DNA of 64,000 bases from Lampris incognitus (GCF_029633865.1 NC_079222.1:32121813-32185812), one strand, 5' to 3'. Positions 49,921 to 64,000 are shown, numbered from the stretch's first letter. The notes: a model not told the origin generated them from the sequence alone. Made by a program: numbers and translations.

Positions 49921-50302
49921 GGCGTCCGGGTGGCGTGGCGGTCTATTCCATTGCCTACCAACACAGGGATCGCTGGTTCGAATCCCTGTGTTACCTCCGG
50001 CTTGGTCGGGCGCCCGTACTGACACAACTGGCCGTGTCTGCGGGTTGGAAGCCGGATTTGGGTATGTGTCCTGGTCGCTGCGCTGGCGCCTCCTCTGGTT
50101 GGTCGGGGAGCCTGTTCGGAAGGAGGGGGAACTGGGGAGGGGGGGGGAGCTATGTTCCCCCTGGTGAAACTCCTCACTGTCAGGTGAAGTCTGCAGCCCT
50201 CCCCGGATGAGCAGAGTGGGTGGAGAAGGCACCGGGACGGCCCGGAAGAGTGGGGTAATTGGCCAGGTGTAACTGGGGGAGAAAAGGGTGGGGGGTGGGG
50301 GG
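49921..50302 (+). repeat. SINE family A copy 12 with target duplication
   Basis: The copy has a short internal deletion and is flanked by the perfect 10-bp repeat GAGTGTTAGG at 49911-49920 and 50303-50312. It lies just downstream of cd274. Confidence 0.92.
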
Positions 50303-50371
50303 GAGTGTTAGGACACAGGAGCCACTGGAGCATTAATCGCAATCTTTTAAGTCCCACTTGTTCCGGTGGCG

Positions 50372-50690
50372 TCTGGACACTGCTTGGCATCCTGCTCGTC
50401 ATAATTCTGTTATCCTCTTTCAATGTTGTATTGTGTAAGCTGTGTAAACACAACATCCATTGCACATTGTCTATCTTGGGAGAGAGCTCCCTCTTCTGTT
50501 GCCCTCCCTGAGGTCTCCCCCTATTGTTTCACCCTGTTCAAAGGGTTTCATTTTAGGGAGTTGTTCCTTATCCGACGTGAGGGTCAAAGGACAGGATGTT
50601 GTGTTGCTGTAAAGCCCCTCGAGTCAAAATTGTAAATTTGTGATGTTGGGCTACACAAATAAAATTGGCTTGACTTGACTTGACTTAGAG
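50372..50690 (+). repeat. Dispersed repeat E, copy 2
   Basis: Matches 31285-31625 over most of its length, ending in TTGACTTGACTTGACTT. Confidence 0.8.
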
Positions 50691-51180
50691 AACGGAGGTT
50701 CGGTCGTTTAAACATCACCCAGCTTCTACTACATGTGTGTGTTTTTTTGACGCTCACAAAAGTGGATTGAGACTCGAGGTTTAAAAATGCCGCCGGTTTT
50801 TTGACCGCTGAATTTCCACGCTCATGAAATAAGAATAAATGTTACAGTGTCCACAGAAAACACAGCTGTCGTTCTCATCTTTCAGTTCAAAATGTTTTAC
50901 ACGGTGTGCACACCAGCCGCTCTGTTGGGGGATTTGTCGTGACAGCAAAGACAGCAAGATGTTATGAGAGCCAGATATTTGCATGCAAAACTGAAAGAGC
51001 ACATAGTCGTTTCACTGTGTCCCTCTCATACTGATGACCGGGGACGGAACTGTCACTTTCTAAAGATCACTGTTTCACATGTTGCTCTACATATCGAGCC
51101 ATGATAGGCAAGATGTCATTGTTAGGACTGCAAGGAAAACATTTATTGACTCTCTAGAGAGCAAGAAAAGCAGCAAAGGC

Positions 51181-51182
<2 letters not shown>

Positions 51183-51255
<73 letters not shown>

Positions 51256-51280
51256 TATGTACACACAAACACACACACAT

Positions 51281-51328
<48 letters not shown>
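51183..51328. repeat. (AT)n-(AC)n-(AT)n microsatellite
   Basis: Two AT blocks surround an AC block; the outer blocks are self-complementary. Confidence 0.95.
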
Positions 51329-51330
<2 letters not shown>

Positions 51331-51371
51331 TTTTAACTGTTCCTTTAACTGATCGTCGGGTGAGTCCGCCA

Positions 51372-51538
51372 TACCAGATTGTCCCTAGGTGTAAATGTGC
51401 ATGTGGGACCTGTGATGGCCTGGTGGCCTGTCCAGTGTGTCCCCTGGCCTGCCGCCCAGTGATTGCTGGGATCTGGGATAAGCTCCAGCATTCCCGCGAC
51501 CCTGACAGCAGGATAAGCGGTTTGGATAAATGGCTAAA
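51372..51538 (+). repeat. SINE family C, 3' half
   Basis: The copy starts at ATACCAGATTGTCCCTAGGT, lacks the tRNA head and ends in TTTGGATAAATGG. Confidence 0.8.
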
Positions 51539-51585
51539 TAAAGCTACTCCATATATGCATATATATATATGCATATATATATATA

Positions 51586-54500
<2,915 letters not shown>

Positions 54501-55212
54501 AATCAAATAATGAAAATATATCTCTTTTTGTGTGTGTGTGTCCATTATTTGGAAGGTGTGCTTTACAAATTGGGATTTGGATGTATGTGTAATAAGCTTA
54601 TTTTAATGTTTTTAAAAAAAACAGTGACCATGTCTGTGTGTGTGTGTGTCAACTTTTGTAGAATGGGAAATTGAAGGATTTCCAAGAAACGCGTACAATG
54701 TCATTGTTACAAGACAGGAAATAATGCCATCAACACTTGGAGATTTACTTCTCTCTTTACCCCGACAACTTCCTCCTGGCTGCCTCCTGCCTCAGATTTC
54801 GGGCTTTAAAGCCTTTATGTGTGTGGGTTAACTCGAGCTCTTGCGAAGAGCTGCAAGTGTGGCATCACATTTCTGATTCCCCGCTCACCTCCCCTGAGAT
54901 ACACCACGTGTTTCGCGGGTATCTGGTTCTCTGCTTTCTTATCGAAGAACAAACAGGAAGTGTAAACTAGTTCAGCGTTGACGTCTAAGATAAGTATCGC
55001 AACTGCTTTTTTTACCCGCACTTCATTTATAGATTTCCAGTTTACACGCAAGAACATACACTAAACATTCGCCCCGCTCCCTAAACTCAACTCAAGACTT
55101 AGTGCAGACTCAGGGGTCCATAACTGGCAAAGAAAAGGTAAAAGAAAGAAAGAAAGCCATAAAAGAGCAGAACCATTGGTAAAAGATAAACCCAAGACAA
55201 TACATAAACTTT
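54501..55212. other. Intergenic DNA without recognised feature
   Basis: An open frame at 54640-54831 follows an acceptor-like TTTTGTAG but matches nothing I know. No gene is called. Confidence 0.4.
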
Positions 55213-55624
55213 TGGGGGGGGGGGGGTTCCCCCTTTTTCTCCCCAAATATATCCGTCCAATTACCCCACTCTCCCGATCCGGGGAGGGCTGCAGACTACC
55301 ACATGCCTCCTCCGATACATGTGGAGTCGCCAGCCGCTTCTTTTCACCTGACAGTGAGGAGTTTCACCAGGGGGATGTTGTGCATGGGAGGATCACGCTA
55401 TTCCCCCCAGTTCCCCCTCCCCCCTGAACAGGCACCCTCGACCGACCAGAGGAGGCGCTAGTGCAGCGAGCAGGACAAATACCCACATCTGGCTTCCCAC
55501 CCGCAGACATGGCCAATTGTGTCTGTAGGGACGCCCGACCAAGCCAGAGGTAACACAGGGATTCGAACCGACGATCCCCGTGTTGGTAGGCAACGGAATA
55601 GTCCACTATGCTACCCGGACGCCC
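55213..55624 (-). repeat. SINE family A copy 13
   Basis: Full-length copy in minus orientation with a small deletion near the CTCCCGATCCGGGG stretch. Confidence 0.9.
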
Positions 55625-56059
55625 CTCAAAAAGTGCTTGTGTCTCAGTATCTCTCTCATGTCTCTTTCTGTCGCTGTCTCGCTTCTCTGCTCAGTTGGCC
55701 CCTCCCCCAAATATGAGTCTGTCTGCAGACTGCAAGACATGGGTGTAATGTGGAGGGGGCCTAACTTGAAGCAGGGGGCTAACTTGAAGTTGTTCCGATC
55801 GCAGTGGTCCCACTGCCGGGGTTGGTAGCGTGTGGTACTGAATCTTACATTAGCTAAACCCTTGATGATTACATTATCAGAGTCATGGAGCCGGCAAATA
55901 CATTTATACATGAGATTTCTTAGAAGAGCCTGAAAGGTACTGACTCCTGCAGCCACAGACATTTCATTTGCACTACACCATCTAGGCCTTTTTAGCACTA
56001 TTCTTATAGCATCATTATAAGCTACTCGAAGTCTCTGTAAGCTTGCTTTTCTGTAGTGT

Positions 56060-56398
56060 GACCACAGGTGTGCAGTATAAAGTGGTGTACAATATGTAGT
56101 TTGACCACAGGTGTGCAGTATAAAGTGGTGTACAATATGTAGTTTGACCACAGGTGTGCAGTATAAAGTGGTGTACAATATGTGTTTTTGACCACAGGTG
56201 TGCAGTATAAAGTGGTGTACAATATGTGTTTTTGACCACAGATGTGCAGTATAAAATGGTGTACAATATGTAGCGTGACCACAGGTGTTCAGTATAAAGT
56301 GGTGTACAATATGTAGTGACCACGGGTGTGCAGTATAAAATGGTGTACAATATGTAGTGACCACGGGTGTGCAGTATAAAATGGTGTACACTATGCTC
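56060..56398. repeat. Tandem array of 41-44 bp inside the LINE
   Basis: The landmark ACCACAGGTGTGCAG recurs at 56061, 56104, 56147, 56191, 56235, 56278, 56319 and 56360 (spacings 43, 43, 44, 44, 43, 41, 41). Each unit also holds GTGGTGTACAATATG. In LINE relatives this peptide block (TPLYTAHLW) occurs once, so the array is a local expansion of LINE coding DNA. Confidence 0.95.
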
Positions 56399-57687
56399 TG
56401 AAGAGAAACATCTTCACACTAACTGAACACATTGCCTATAAATATTGTCTTTCATTTGTTCAGTAATATAATGTCCAAGATATTTCACCTTATTACATAT
56501 CCCAAGATTATTACCGGACAATTTAAAATCAGGAAATTTTAGATAATTGACCTCTTTGGTTCTGCAGATCATGACAACACTCTTACTAGCATTGTGTTTG
56601 ATATCGCACTCCACACCATACACATAACATATATGAAGGAGCTGCTGGAGACCAGCGCTACAGGGACTAAAGCATGACAAGGTCATCCGCATACATAATA
56701 TGGTTCACCAAGGTATTACCCATCATGCACCCAGTGTTACAGGCTTTCAGCTGCTTGGACAAATCATCAATATACAGATTGTAGAGAACTGGAGACAGAA
56801 TCCCCCCTTGTCTGACACCATTGGTGACCCCAAATGGGGCTGAAACGCTATTACCCCTATTTCACTTGCATAGTCTGGTGGGCACACCAATAAGCCAGGA
56901 TTCTCACAATGTATTTAGGGATTCCTCTTTGACTTAATTTAACAAACAACTTTCTATGATTAACACGATCAAGAGCTTTAGAAGCATGAATAAAACATAA
57001 GAAGCGATGAGTTTTGGCCTCTGTATCTGTTAATAATTTCCTTTAAGGCATATACACATAAGTCAGTGCCTTGTTTAGCTTTAAAACCAAACTGGTTATC
57101 CGTGGAGTTGATAAATTCATGCACTTTATCCAGCAGGATTCTTTCTAGGACTTTTGACAGTATGCTGTCTAGAGCTGTAGGCCTGCAGTTCTCTAGGCTG
57201 CATACTTTACCAGCTTTGTCCTTAATGACTGGCACTAACAGTACAGACAACATTGAGTTTGGTAACAAGCCATGGACCATAAAGTCAGTAAAACAAATAG
57301 CAAGGAGAGGCGCTATCCTCGGACTGGCATGTTTAAGGTGTTCAGCAGTAATATGATCCAAACCACTTGCCTTGTTAACAGACAGCTTGTTTATAGCTTG
57401 GTACACCTCATGTGACAGGATCACCATTGAATCATCACTTTCAATATCGCCCACCTTAAACAGATCACTTTGGACACAGTTGAATAAGGTACTATAATGC
57501 TGTCAGCACAACTCAGCAATATTGTCTGTACCGGAGATAGTACCATCAACGGTGCATGGTAGAGAGGTTTTACAGTTGTTGAGAACTCTCACTTCTTTCC
57601 AAAAATTAGCAACATTGTTTCCGAGCAGCTTCCTAGCCATGGAATCTGCCCTCGTGGCTTGCTCATTTTTACAAATGAAGTGAATGG

Positions 57688-58081
57688 TCTCCGGGTAACC
57701 AAGAGGTCTATTCCGTTGCCTACCAACACGGGGCTTGGTCGGGCACCCCTACAGACACAATTGGCTGTGTCTGCGGTTGGGAAGCTAGATGTGGGTATGT
57801 GTCCTGGTCACTGCACTAGCGCCTCCTCTGGTCGGTTGGGGTGCCTGTTCTGGGGGGGGGGCTGGGGGAAATAGCGTGATCCTCCCACGCGTTACGTCCC
57901 CCTGGTGAAACTCCTCACTCTCAGGTGAAAAGAAGTGGCTGGTGACTCCACATACAGTGGAGGAGGCATGCGGTAGTCTGCAGCCCTCCCCGGATTGGCA
58001 GAGGGGGTGGAGCAGCGCCTGGGACAGCCCAGAGAGCGGGGTGGTTGTCCAGGTACAACTGGGGAGAAAAAGGGGGGGGGG
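57688..58081 (+). repeat. SINE family A copy 14, nested in the LINE
   Basis: The tRNA head is shortened, the body is full. The flanking 13-bp repeat is ATGAAGTGAATGG (57675-57687) and ATGAAGCGAATGG (58082-58094), one mismatch. LINE coding continues on both sides, so the SINE is younger. Confidence 0.92.
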
Positions 58082-58370
58082 ATGAAGCGAATGGCATACT
58101 TGTATCTTGCATTAGTGAGCTTCTTGTGTTCAAGCTCAGGCCCTTGCCTGGGTCTGCCTGCCATAGCCCGCGATTTAAAGGCTTCACGGGCTTCTTCATG
58201 ATACCCAGCTACATACTTGTTCCAACCAGGCCTGATGTTATGTGTCTTATTTTTATACTTATAGAAGGGCTTACTACCTTCATACAGACCACTAACGATA
58301 TCATCATACACGCAGCAGGGACCTCTCTTACGCCTCATACCCTTACAATTCATGTCTCTGCACATAACTG

Positions 58371-58701
58371 CATCTCAAAGCAGATGTATATTACCCGAAG
58401 TTTCATCGGTACGGAGATGATAGGCTAAGATGATAGGCTAAAAGAAACAGGATAAGAGGTAGCAAATAATGTGCAACTATGTATTCTGAGAAACATGTCA
58501 TTTAATAATTAAGGGATAATCCACGGTGTGTGTTGAAGAATTTTAACGCATGATGCGGAGGCAATGAACCGCCCGATGTGAGGTGGAGGGTGGTGGCATG
58601 CAATCAGAAAAGTTTACAATCATAGACCATCAGTATGAGTAAGTCTATAGGCTATGAGGTCCTGAGTAAACATAAATAGGTAGTAATAAAAAACATAAGC
58701 T
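58371..58701. other. Intergenic DNA without recognised feature
   Basis: No gene or repeat recognised. Confidence 0.4.
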
Positions 58702-58719
58702 ACTGAGTAAAAATACACT

Positions 58720-59131
58720 ACGACTACTTTCGGCCGCTCCCGTTAGGGGTCGCCACAGCGGATCATCCGTTTCCATCTCTTCCTGTCCTCTGCATCTTCC
58801 TCTGTCACACCAGCCACCTGCATGTCCTCCCTCACCACATCCAAAAACCTCCTCTTTGGCCTTCCTCTTCTCCTCTTCCCTGGCAGCTCCATATTCAGCA
58901 TCCTTCTCCCAATATACCCAGCATCTCTCCTCCACACATGTCCAAGCCATCTCAATCTTGCCTCTCTTGCTTTGTCTCCAAACCGTCCAACCTGAGCTGT
59001 CCCTCTAATATACTCGTTCCTAATCCTGTCCTTCTTCATCACTCCCAATGAAAATCTTATCATCTTCAACTCTGCCACCTCCAACTCCGCCTCCTGTCTT
59101 TTCGTCAGTGCCACTGTCTCCAAACCATATA
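58720..59131 (-). mobile_element. RTE-like LINE, 3' fragment, inserted at a Tc1 end
   Basis: Same family as 52319-53700 (RLRWLGHVWRRDAGY, GKRRRGRPKRRF, RKRWKRMIRCGDP). It is flanked by an 18-bp repeat with two mismatches, ACTGAGTAAAAATACACT at 58702-58719 and ACTGAGCAAATATACACT at 59132-59149. The right copy contains the first bases of the neighbouring Tc1 end. Confidence 0.88.
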
Positions 59132-59145
59132 ACTGAGCAAATATA

Positions 59146-60340
59146 CACTGACCAGCCAAAACATTAAAACCACTGGCAGGTAAGTGAATAACATTGATTA
59201 TCTCTTTACAATGGCATCTGTCAAGGGGTGGGGTATATTAGGCAGCAAGTGAAGTCAGTTCTTGAAGTTGATGTGTTGGAAGCAGGAAAAATGGGGAAGC
59301 ATAAGGATCTAAGTGACTTTGTCAAGGGCTAAATTGTGAGGGCTAGACAACTGGGTCAGAGCATCTCCAAAATGACAGGTTTTGTGCAGTGTTGCCGGTA
59401 TGCAGTTGTCAGTACCTACCAAAATTGGTCCAGTGAAGGACAACCGGTGAACCGGCAACAGGGTCATGGGTGCCCAAGGCTCATCTATGCACCTGGGGAG
59501 CGAAGGCTAGCCGGTCTGGTCCGATTCCACAGAAGAATCGGTAGCTCAAATAGCTGAAAAGGCTATTGCTGGCTATGATAGACAGGTGTCACAGCACACA
59601 GTGCAGTGCAGCTTGCTGTGTATGGGGCTGTGCAGCCGCAGAGCGGTCAGAGTGCCTATGCTGACCCCTGTCCACCGCTGAAAGTGCCTACATGGGGCAC
59701 GTGAGCATCAGAACTGGACCACAGAGCAATGGTCTGTTACGTCACGTTTTCTTTTACATCATGTAAATGGTGCGTGTGCGTTGTTTACCTAGGGAAGAGA
59801 TGGTACCAGGATGCACTCTGGGAAGAAGGCAAGCCGGTGGAGGCAGTGTCACGCTCTGGGCGATGTTCTGCTGGGAAACCTTGGGTCCTGGCATTCACGT
59901 GGATGTTACTGTGATGCGTGCCACCTAGTCAAGTCAACTCAATTTTATTAGTATAGCCCAATACCTACCTAACCATTGTTGCAGACCAGGTACACCCCTT
60001 CATGGCAACGGTACTCCCTGATGGCAGTGGCCTTTTTCAATAAGATAATGCGCCCTGCCACACTGCAAAAAATTGTTCAGGAATGGTTTGGGGAACATGA
60101 CAAAAGAGTTCAAGGTGTTGCCCCAGCCCCCACATTCCCCAGATCTTAATCTGATCGAGCATCTGTGGGATGTGCTGTAAAAAACAAGTCTAATCCCTGG
60201 AGGCCCCAACTCGCAATTTACAGAACTTAAAGGATCTGCTGCTAACGTCTTGGTGCCAGATACCAGAGGACACCTTCAGAGGTCTTGTGGAGTCCATGCC
60301 TCGATGGGTCAGAGCAGTTTTGGCAGTGTCATGGAATTTA
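59146..60340 (+). mobile_element. Tc1-like transposon, decayed
   Basis: The left end CACTGACCAGCCAAAACATT follows a TA and is typical of a widespread fish Tc1 family. Degraded transposase pieces follow: LGQSISKMTGFVQCCRYAVV and, farther on in other frames, a stretch resembling the [10 protein letters not shown] block near 60150. No right inverted end was found. Many frame breaks. Confidence 0.8.
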
Positions 60341-60558
60341 TTGTTTTATCAATGTCAGTACAAGTTTCCCACTAGCTCAACCTAAGCTTCTCCTTAAAGA
60401 AAACTACAACTCCCATGGTTTCCACACTGAGCCCTCCTCTTCCTCCATTGTAATTGACACACCTTTGCCTGACCCTTTTCTTGTGAATGTATAAATACCA
60501 GTGTTGGAGCACAAAAGCTCTCTCTTTCTCCTGTCTCCCTGGCCAGAGGTAAATGTAC

Positions 60559-61636
60559 ACTCACCGGCCACTTTATTAGGCACACCCGTCCAACTGCTCG
60601 TTAACGCAAATTTCTAATCAGCCAATCACATGGCAGCAACTCAATGCATTTAGGCATGTAGACATGGTCAAGACGATCTGCTGCAGTTCAAACCGAGCAT
60701 CAGAATGGGGAAGAAAGGTGATTTAAGTGACTTTGAACATGGCATGGTTGTGGTGCCAGACGGGCTGGTCTGAGTATTTCAGAAACTGCTGATCTACTGG
60801 GATTTTCACGCACAACCATCTCTAGGGTTTACAGAGAATGGTCCGGAAAAGAGAAAATATCCAGTGAGCGGCAGTTCTGTGGGCGAAAATGCCTTGTTGA
60901 TGCCAGAGGTCAGAGGAGAATGGCCAGACTGGTTCGAGCTGATAGAAAGGCAACAGTAACTCAAATAACCACTCATTACAACCGAGGTATGCAGAAGAGC
61001 ATCTCTGAACGCACAACACGTCGAACCTTGAGGCAGATGGGCTACAGCAGCAGAAGACCACACCGGGTGCCACTCCTGTCAGCTAAGAACAGGAAACTGA
61101 GGCTACAATTCGCACAGGCTCACCAAAATTGGACAACAGAAGATTGGAAAAACGTTGCCTGGTCTGATGAGTCTCGATTTCTGCTGCGACATTCGGATGG
61201 TAGGGTCAGAATTTGGCGTCAACAACATGGAAGCATGGATCCATCCTGCCTTGTATCAACGGTTCAGGCTGGTGGTGGTGGTGTAATGGTGTGGGGGATA
61301 TTTTCTTGGCACACTTTGGGCCCCTTAGTACCAATTGAGCATCGTGTCAATGCCACAGCCTACCTGAGTATTGTTGCTGACCATGTCCATCCCTTTATGA
61401 CCACAGTGTTCCCATCTTCTGATGGCTACTTCCAGCAGGATAACGCGCCATGTCATAGAGCTCGAATCATCTCAGACTGGTTTCTTGAACATGACAATGA
61501 GTTCACTGTACTCAAATGGCCTCCACAGTCACCAGATCTCAATCCAATAGAGCACCTTTGGGATGTGGTGGACCGGGAGATTCGCATCATGGATGTGCAA
61601 CCGACAATTCTGCAGCAACTGCGTGATGCTCGGTCA
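60559..61636 (+). mobile_element. Tc1-like transposon, second family, 3'-truncated
   Basis: The left end CACTCACCGGCCACTTTATT is the signature of a common fish Tc1 family. The start of the transposase (MGKKGDLSDFEHGMVV at 60705) is followed by a 1-base frame loss near 60752. From 60920 to 61654 one frame is open for 244 codons, with D, D, E in [22 protein letters not shown] and [11 protein letters not shown]. The last part of the protein and the right end are missing after about 61636. Confidence 0.88.
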
Positions 61637-61955
61637 TGGTTGTTCAGCAACTAAGCTTATGCCTATCAAATTTGGTTTCTGATTAAAAGTAAAGGCCTTA
61701 TGCTGTGTTAACCGAGGTCACAGCCCGCGATGCCAGTGCGGTAATGGACGGTTATGGTAACGTGGTCACAACAAGGGAAAGACGCGCAATGATTTGGTAA
61801 CAAGGCAAAACATTTCCGTGAGCTCAACTGTCTGTCTAATGTGTCTGTGAGTCAGAGGTTCCTGTCTTTGTATGTTTGGGGCCTTATATTGTTTCTCCTT
61901 TCTGCTATTCTGCTCTTTTTCTTTTCTGGAAACTTAAGTTTTACCCTGCAGTACG
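61637..61955. other. Unclassified DNA before the Gag-like stretch
   Basis: No coding or repeat identity is clear. It may belong to the element that carries the Gag-like region. Confidence 0.35.
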
Positions 61956-62520
61956 ATGGAATTACGTGGACCATCAAAAGCAACGGCGGCTGCATTCTCT
62001 CCGGCTGTAGTGTCACAGATAAAATTGTGGAGAGCACATACGTCTTTCCCACAAAATGGCACATTTGATTTGGAAACTTTAGCACTAGTTAGAGAAGAAC
62101 TGGAAAATTCTGAGAACTCTCCACAAGGTGCAGAAGTTGTGATCGACTGGCGTTCTTTTGAATTGTGGGAAATTGAATCCGTTCACAGATGCAATCTCCT
62201 GCAATCCAAAATAACAGCTAGAATTAGCGCCAGGTTACAACTAGAACAAACCAAATTCATTGAAGGAATCTATCCCATCTGTAGCTCACCAGAGTCCTCT
62301 GCGACCGCCTGGTGTGAAGCCTGGTGATCGGGGCAGGGGGGAGGGGAGGAACAGTACATTCAAATGTTTCAGTTGCAAAGAGCCTGGACACAGCTACGGA
62401 AATTGTAGAGTGCCCCGTAATCTACACAATTTCCCTAAACAAATTGAAAAGAATATTTGTAAACTTCAATCAAACTACCGCAAGGGTCTAGCAATCCACC
62501 ATTTCACGGTAGAGAACCGT
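61956..62520 (+). mobile_element. Gag-like fossil with zinc knuckle
   Basis: Fossil of an LTR- or virus-like element. The stretch encodes a roughly 120-residue region with no firm family match. It is followed by a CCHC zinc knuckle of the form C-x2-C-x4-H-x4-C (CFSCKEPGHSYGNC near 62370), typical of nucleocapsid parts. It is broken and incomplete: no protease, polymerase or envelope is seen and no end repeats were found. A SINE of family C overlies its right side. Family not resolved; probably old. Confidence 0.45.
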
Positions 62521-62545
62521 GGCCTCAGACAAAAGAAACATTCAT

Positions 62546-62876
62546 TCATTATCCAAACCGCTTATCCTTACTCTGGGTCACGGGGATGCTGGAGCCTATC
62601 CCAGCAGTCATTGGGCGGCAGGTGGGGAGACACCCTGGACAGGCTGCCAGACCATCCACACACACACACACCTAAGGAAAATTTAGTATGGCTGATTCAC
62701 CTGACCTACAAGTCTTTGGGCTGTGGGAGGAAACCCACGCAGACACGGGGAGAACATGCAAACTCCACATAGAGGACAACCTGGAACGACCTCCAAGACT
62801 GGACTACTCCAGGGCTTGAACCCAGGACCTTCTTGCTGTGAGGCGACCGCGCTAACCACTGCACCACCGTGCCACC
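62546..62876 (-). repeat. SINE family C, full copy
   Basis: Minus orientation: the tail (CATTCATTATCCAAACCGCT) is at the left, a (CA)n remnant at 62657-62672, and the head (GTGGTGCAGTGGTTAGCGCG on the minus strand, box B complement CTTGAACCC) is at the right. Confidence 0.88.
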
Positions 62877-63122
62877 TATCTTAACTCATCCCATTCTCTA
62901 ATATAACTTCCTGAAAGAGTATAAGGGTGATTCTTCAATTTGGGGCACTTTTGGCTTTTGAAATTTTGGAAAAAAAACCCCAAAAATTTTCTTTAAACTG
63001 TTTTTTTGTTTGTTTTTTTTCCCCAAAAAAGCTCTATTAAGTGGTCTGGAACAAATATCTTAGCACAGCTTTGATTGTCCTATTCAATAAGTTTTGATAT
63101 TACGATGCTTTTTTTCAAAGTT
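62877..63122. other. AT-rich DNA without recognised feature
   Basis: Homopolymer-rich; nothing recognised. Confidence 0.4.
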
Positions 63123-63133
63123 GTAACAGCAAC

Positions 63134-63491
63134 GGCGGTGGTGTAGCGGTCTAAGCATCGGCTTTGTGTCGATGCAGTTGCCCACTGGGGACGTCCGCGC
63201 CCCGGTCTCGTCAGGTCCGACTATGGCCGGACTCGATGAAGCAGCAATCATTGGCAGCGCCGTCTTCGGGAGGGGGCGGAGTCGGCTTGTGTTCGTCACA
63301 TGAAAGCGTCTCCGGGTCGCCTGGTCACGGAAGTGGCGAGGCGACTCCCTCGAGACTGCCGCCCGGAGAGATGCGGTTGGCGACCGCATGCAGTACGAGG
63401 GTGGGCGTTTGAACTAAAATAGGGATTGATTGGCCAATAAATTGGGAGAAAAAGGGAAAAATCAGAAATAAATTTAGAATAAAAAAGAGTC
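63134..63491 (+). repeat. SINE family B, copy 2, with target duplication
   Basis: The tRNA-like head GGCGGTGGTGTAGCGGTCTA is followed by the body shared with 5665-5989 (GGAGGGGGCGGAGTCGGCTT in variant form) and the tail GGGAGAAAAAGGGAAAAATC. It is flanked by GTAACAGCAAC at 63123-63133 and 63492-63502. Confidence 0.9.
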
Positions 63492-63502
63492 GTAACAGCA
63501 AC

Positions 63503-64000
63503 ATGTGATGGTAATGACAACTTTCACTTTTTGGAGAAAAAGCTGGCTAAGTCTTACACTTGCTAACCTAACTCGTTAGCTAGCATACAACGCACAATGA
63601 ATATACGTGAATAAAGTGAAATTTATTATTTCTGGACTAAACATCCAGTCAGATCAGGACATATAAATCTTCAGATTACTTACAGTTGTGGACATAAAGT
63701 CATGCTTCTGCCATGACTGCTCATGCCGCCTCTGGCACTTCTTATTTCCATGGCAACCACGTTGATTTTGTTTGAAAAATTAGCAATTTGCACATTTTTT
63801 GATAGATATCACTATTTTGCATACATCTGTCATTGCTATCACGCCGAACGTTTTAGGGAGCAATCACGTTTTTTCAAACAAAAACAATGTGGTTGCCATG
63901 GAAATAAGAAGTGCAAAAAGAAACGTGTTTTAACAAAACGCATATGGCTTGAATGCTATAATATTTGAACTGTCTCATTTCTTTCTAACTTTAAATGACC
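63503..64000. repeat. AT-rich DNA with a short inverted repeat
   Basis: Near 63735-63775 (TTATTTCCATGGCAACCACG) and 63885-63912 (TGTGGTTGCCATGGAAATAA) are inverted repeats of about 40 bp that include GAAGTGC...TTTGTTTGAAAA. This could be a small MITE. No coding region. Confidence 0.55.

Larger units (their letters stand above)
55640..58370 (-). mobile_element. LINE remnant (reverse transcriptase), carrying a SINE and a tandem array
   Basis: Minus-strand translation, 5' to 3': RPGWNKYVAGYHEEAREAF and LTNARYKYAIRFI (near 58150), YQAINKLSVNKASGLDHITA, LLPNSMLSVLLVPVIKDKAG, LSKVLERILLDKVHEFINST, NQFGFKAKQGTD, then VKYLGHYITEQ and finally ASLQRLRVAYNDAIRIVLKR. Order and motifs are those of a jockey/CR1-type reverse transcriptase with its C-terminal region. 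Several frame breaks make it dead. Clade not resolved. Confidence 0.88.

Noticed and set aside
54640-54831. A possible further exon of a second B7 gene (PD-L2) right of cd274
   Set aside because: An acceptor-like site precedes it, but the peptide has no Ig cysteines and no match I recognise.
60361-60553. A TATA-like promoter (GTATAAATACC near 60489)
   Set aside because: No downstream gene is visible; the next feature is a Tc1 element. It could be part of an old element, but the evidence is too thin.

Overview
The window is vertebrate nuclear DNA, almost certainly from a teleost fish. It has intron-rich genes with GT-AG splice sites, long CA/TA/GA microsatellites, several Tc1/mariner transposons, RTE- and L2-type LINEs, and tRNA-derived SINEs in high copy. 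Host coding exons fill only a few percent of it.

Genes, left to right. (1) Positions 173-18301, + strand: the last 16 coding exons of a JAK2-type Janus kinase (SH2 region, JH2 pseudokinase, JH1 kinase, stop). Its introns are swollen by SINEs, a hAT-like element, a hAT MITE and a LINE fragment. (2) Positions 22293-23729, - strand: a complete two-exon relaxin (rln) precursor of 184 aa with a TATA box. (3) Positions 24541-24672, - strand: one exon resembling PLGRKT, with a disturbed reading frame. (4) Positions 26620-28099, - strand: an intronless CD39-like ectonucleotidase (ENTPD) copy with about three frame breaks. (5) Positions 41825-49507, + strand: a six-exon, 262-aa B7-family receptor ligand matching PD-L1/PD-L2 (cd274-like), probably with a CpG-rich promoter near 40.5-40.9 kb. 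The order JAK2, RLN, PLGRKT, CD274 matches human 9p24, so the block looks like conserved synteny. Functionally it puts a cytokine-signalling kinase beside an immune checkpoint ligand known in mammals to be induced through JAK signalling.

The right half (33-64 kb) is mostly mobile DNA: a 25-bp VNTR, L2-like LINE fragments, five Tc1-like elements (one nearly whole, one split by an RTE LINE with a 15-bp target duplication and a 27-bp inverted 5' end), a 376-bp MITE with 74-bp terminal inverted repeats inside cd274 intron 1, a LINE reverse transcriptase region holding its own tandem array, and a Gag-like fossil near the right edge.

Three tRNA-headed SINE families explain most of the remaining repeats. 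Family A has 14 copies, family B two and family C seven; several carry target-site duplications that I could locate. I found no convincing new multi-gene system. The most unusual items are the intronless CD39-like copy inside a JAK2/PD-L1 block, the VNTR open in many frames, the paired (TC)n/(GA)n tracts before the cd274 CpG island, and several cleanly datable nested insertions.
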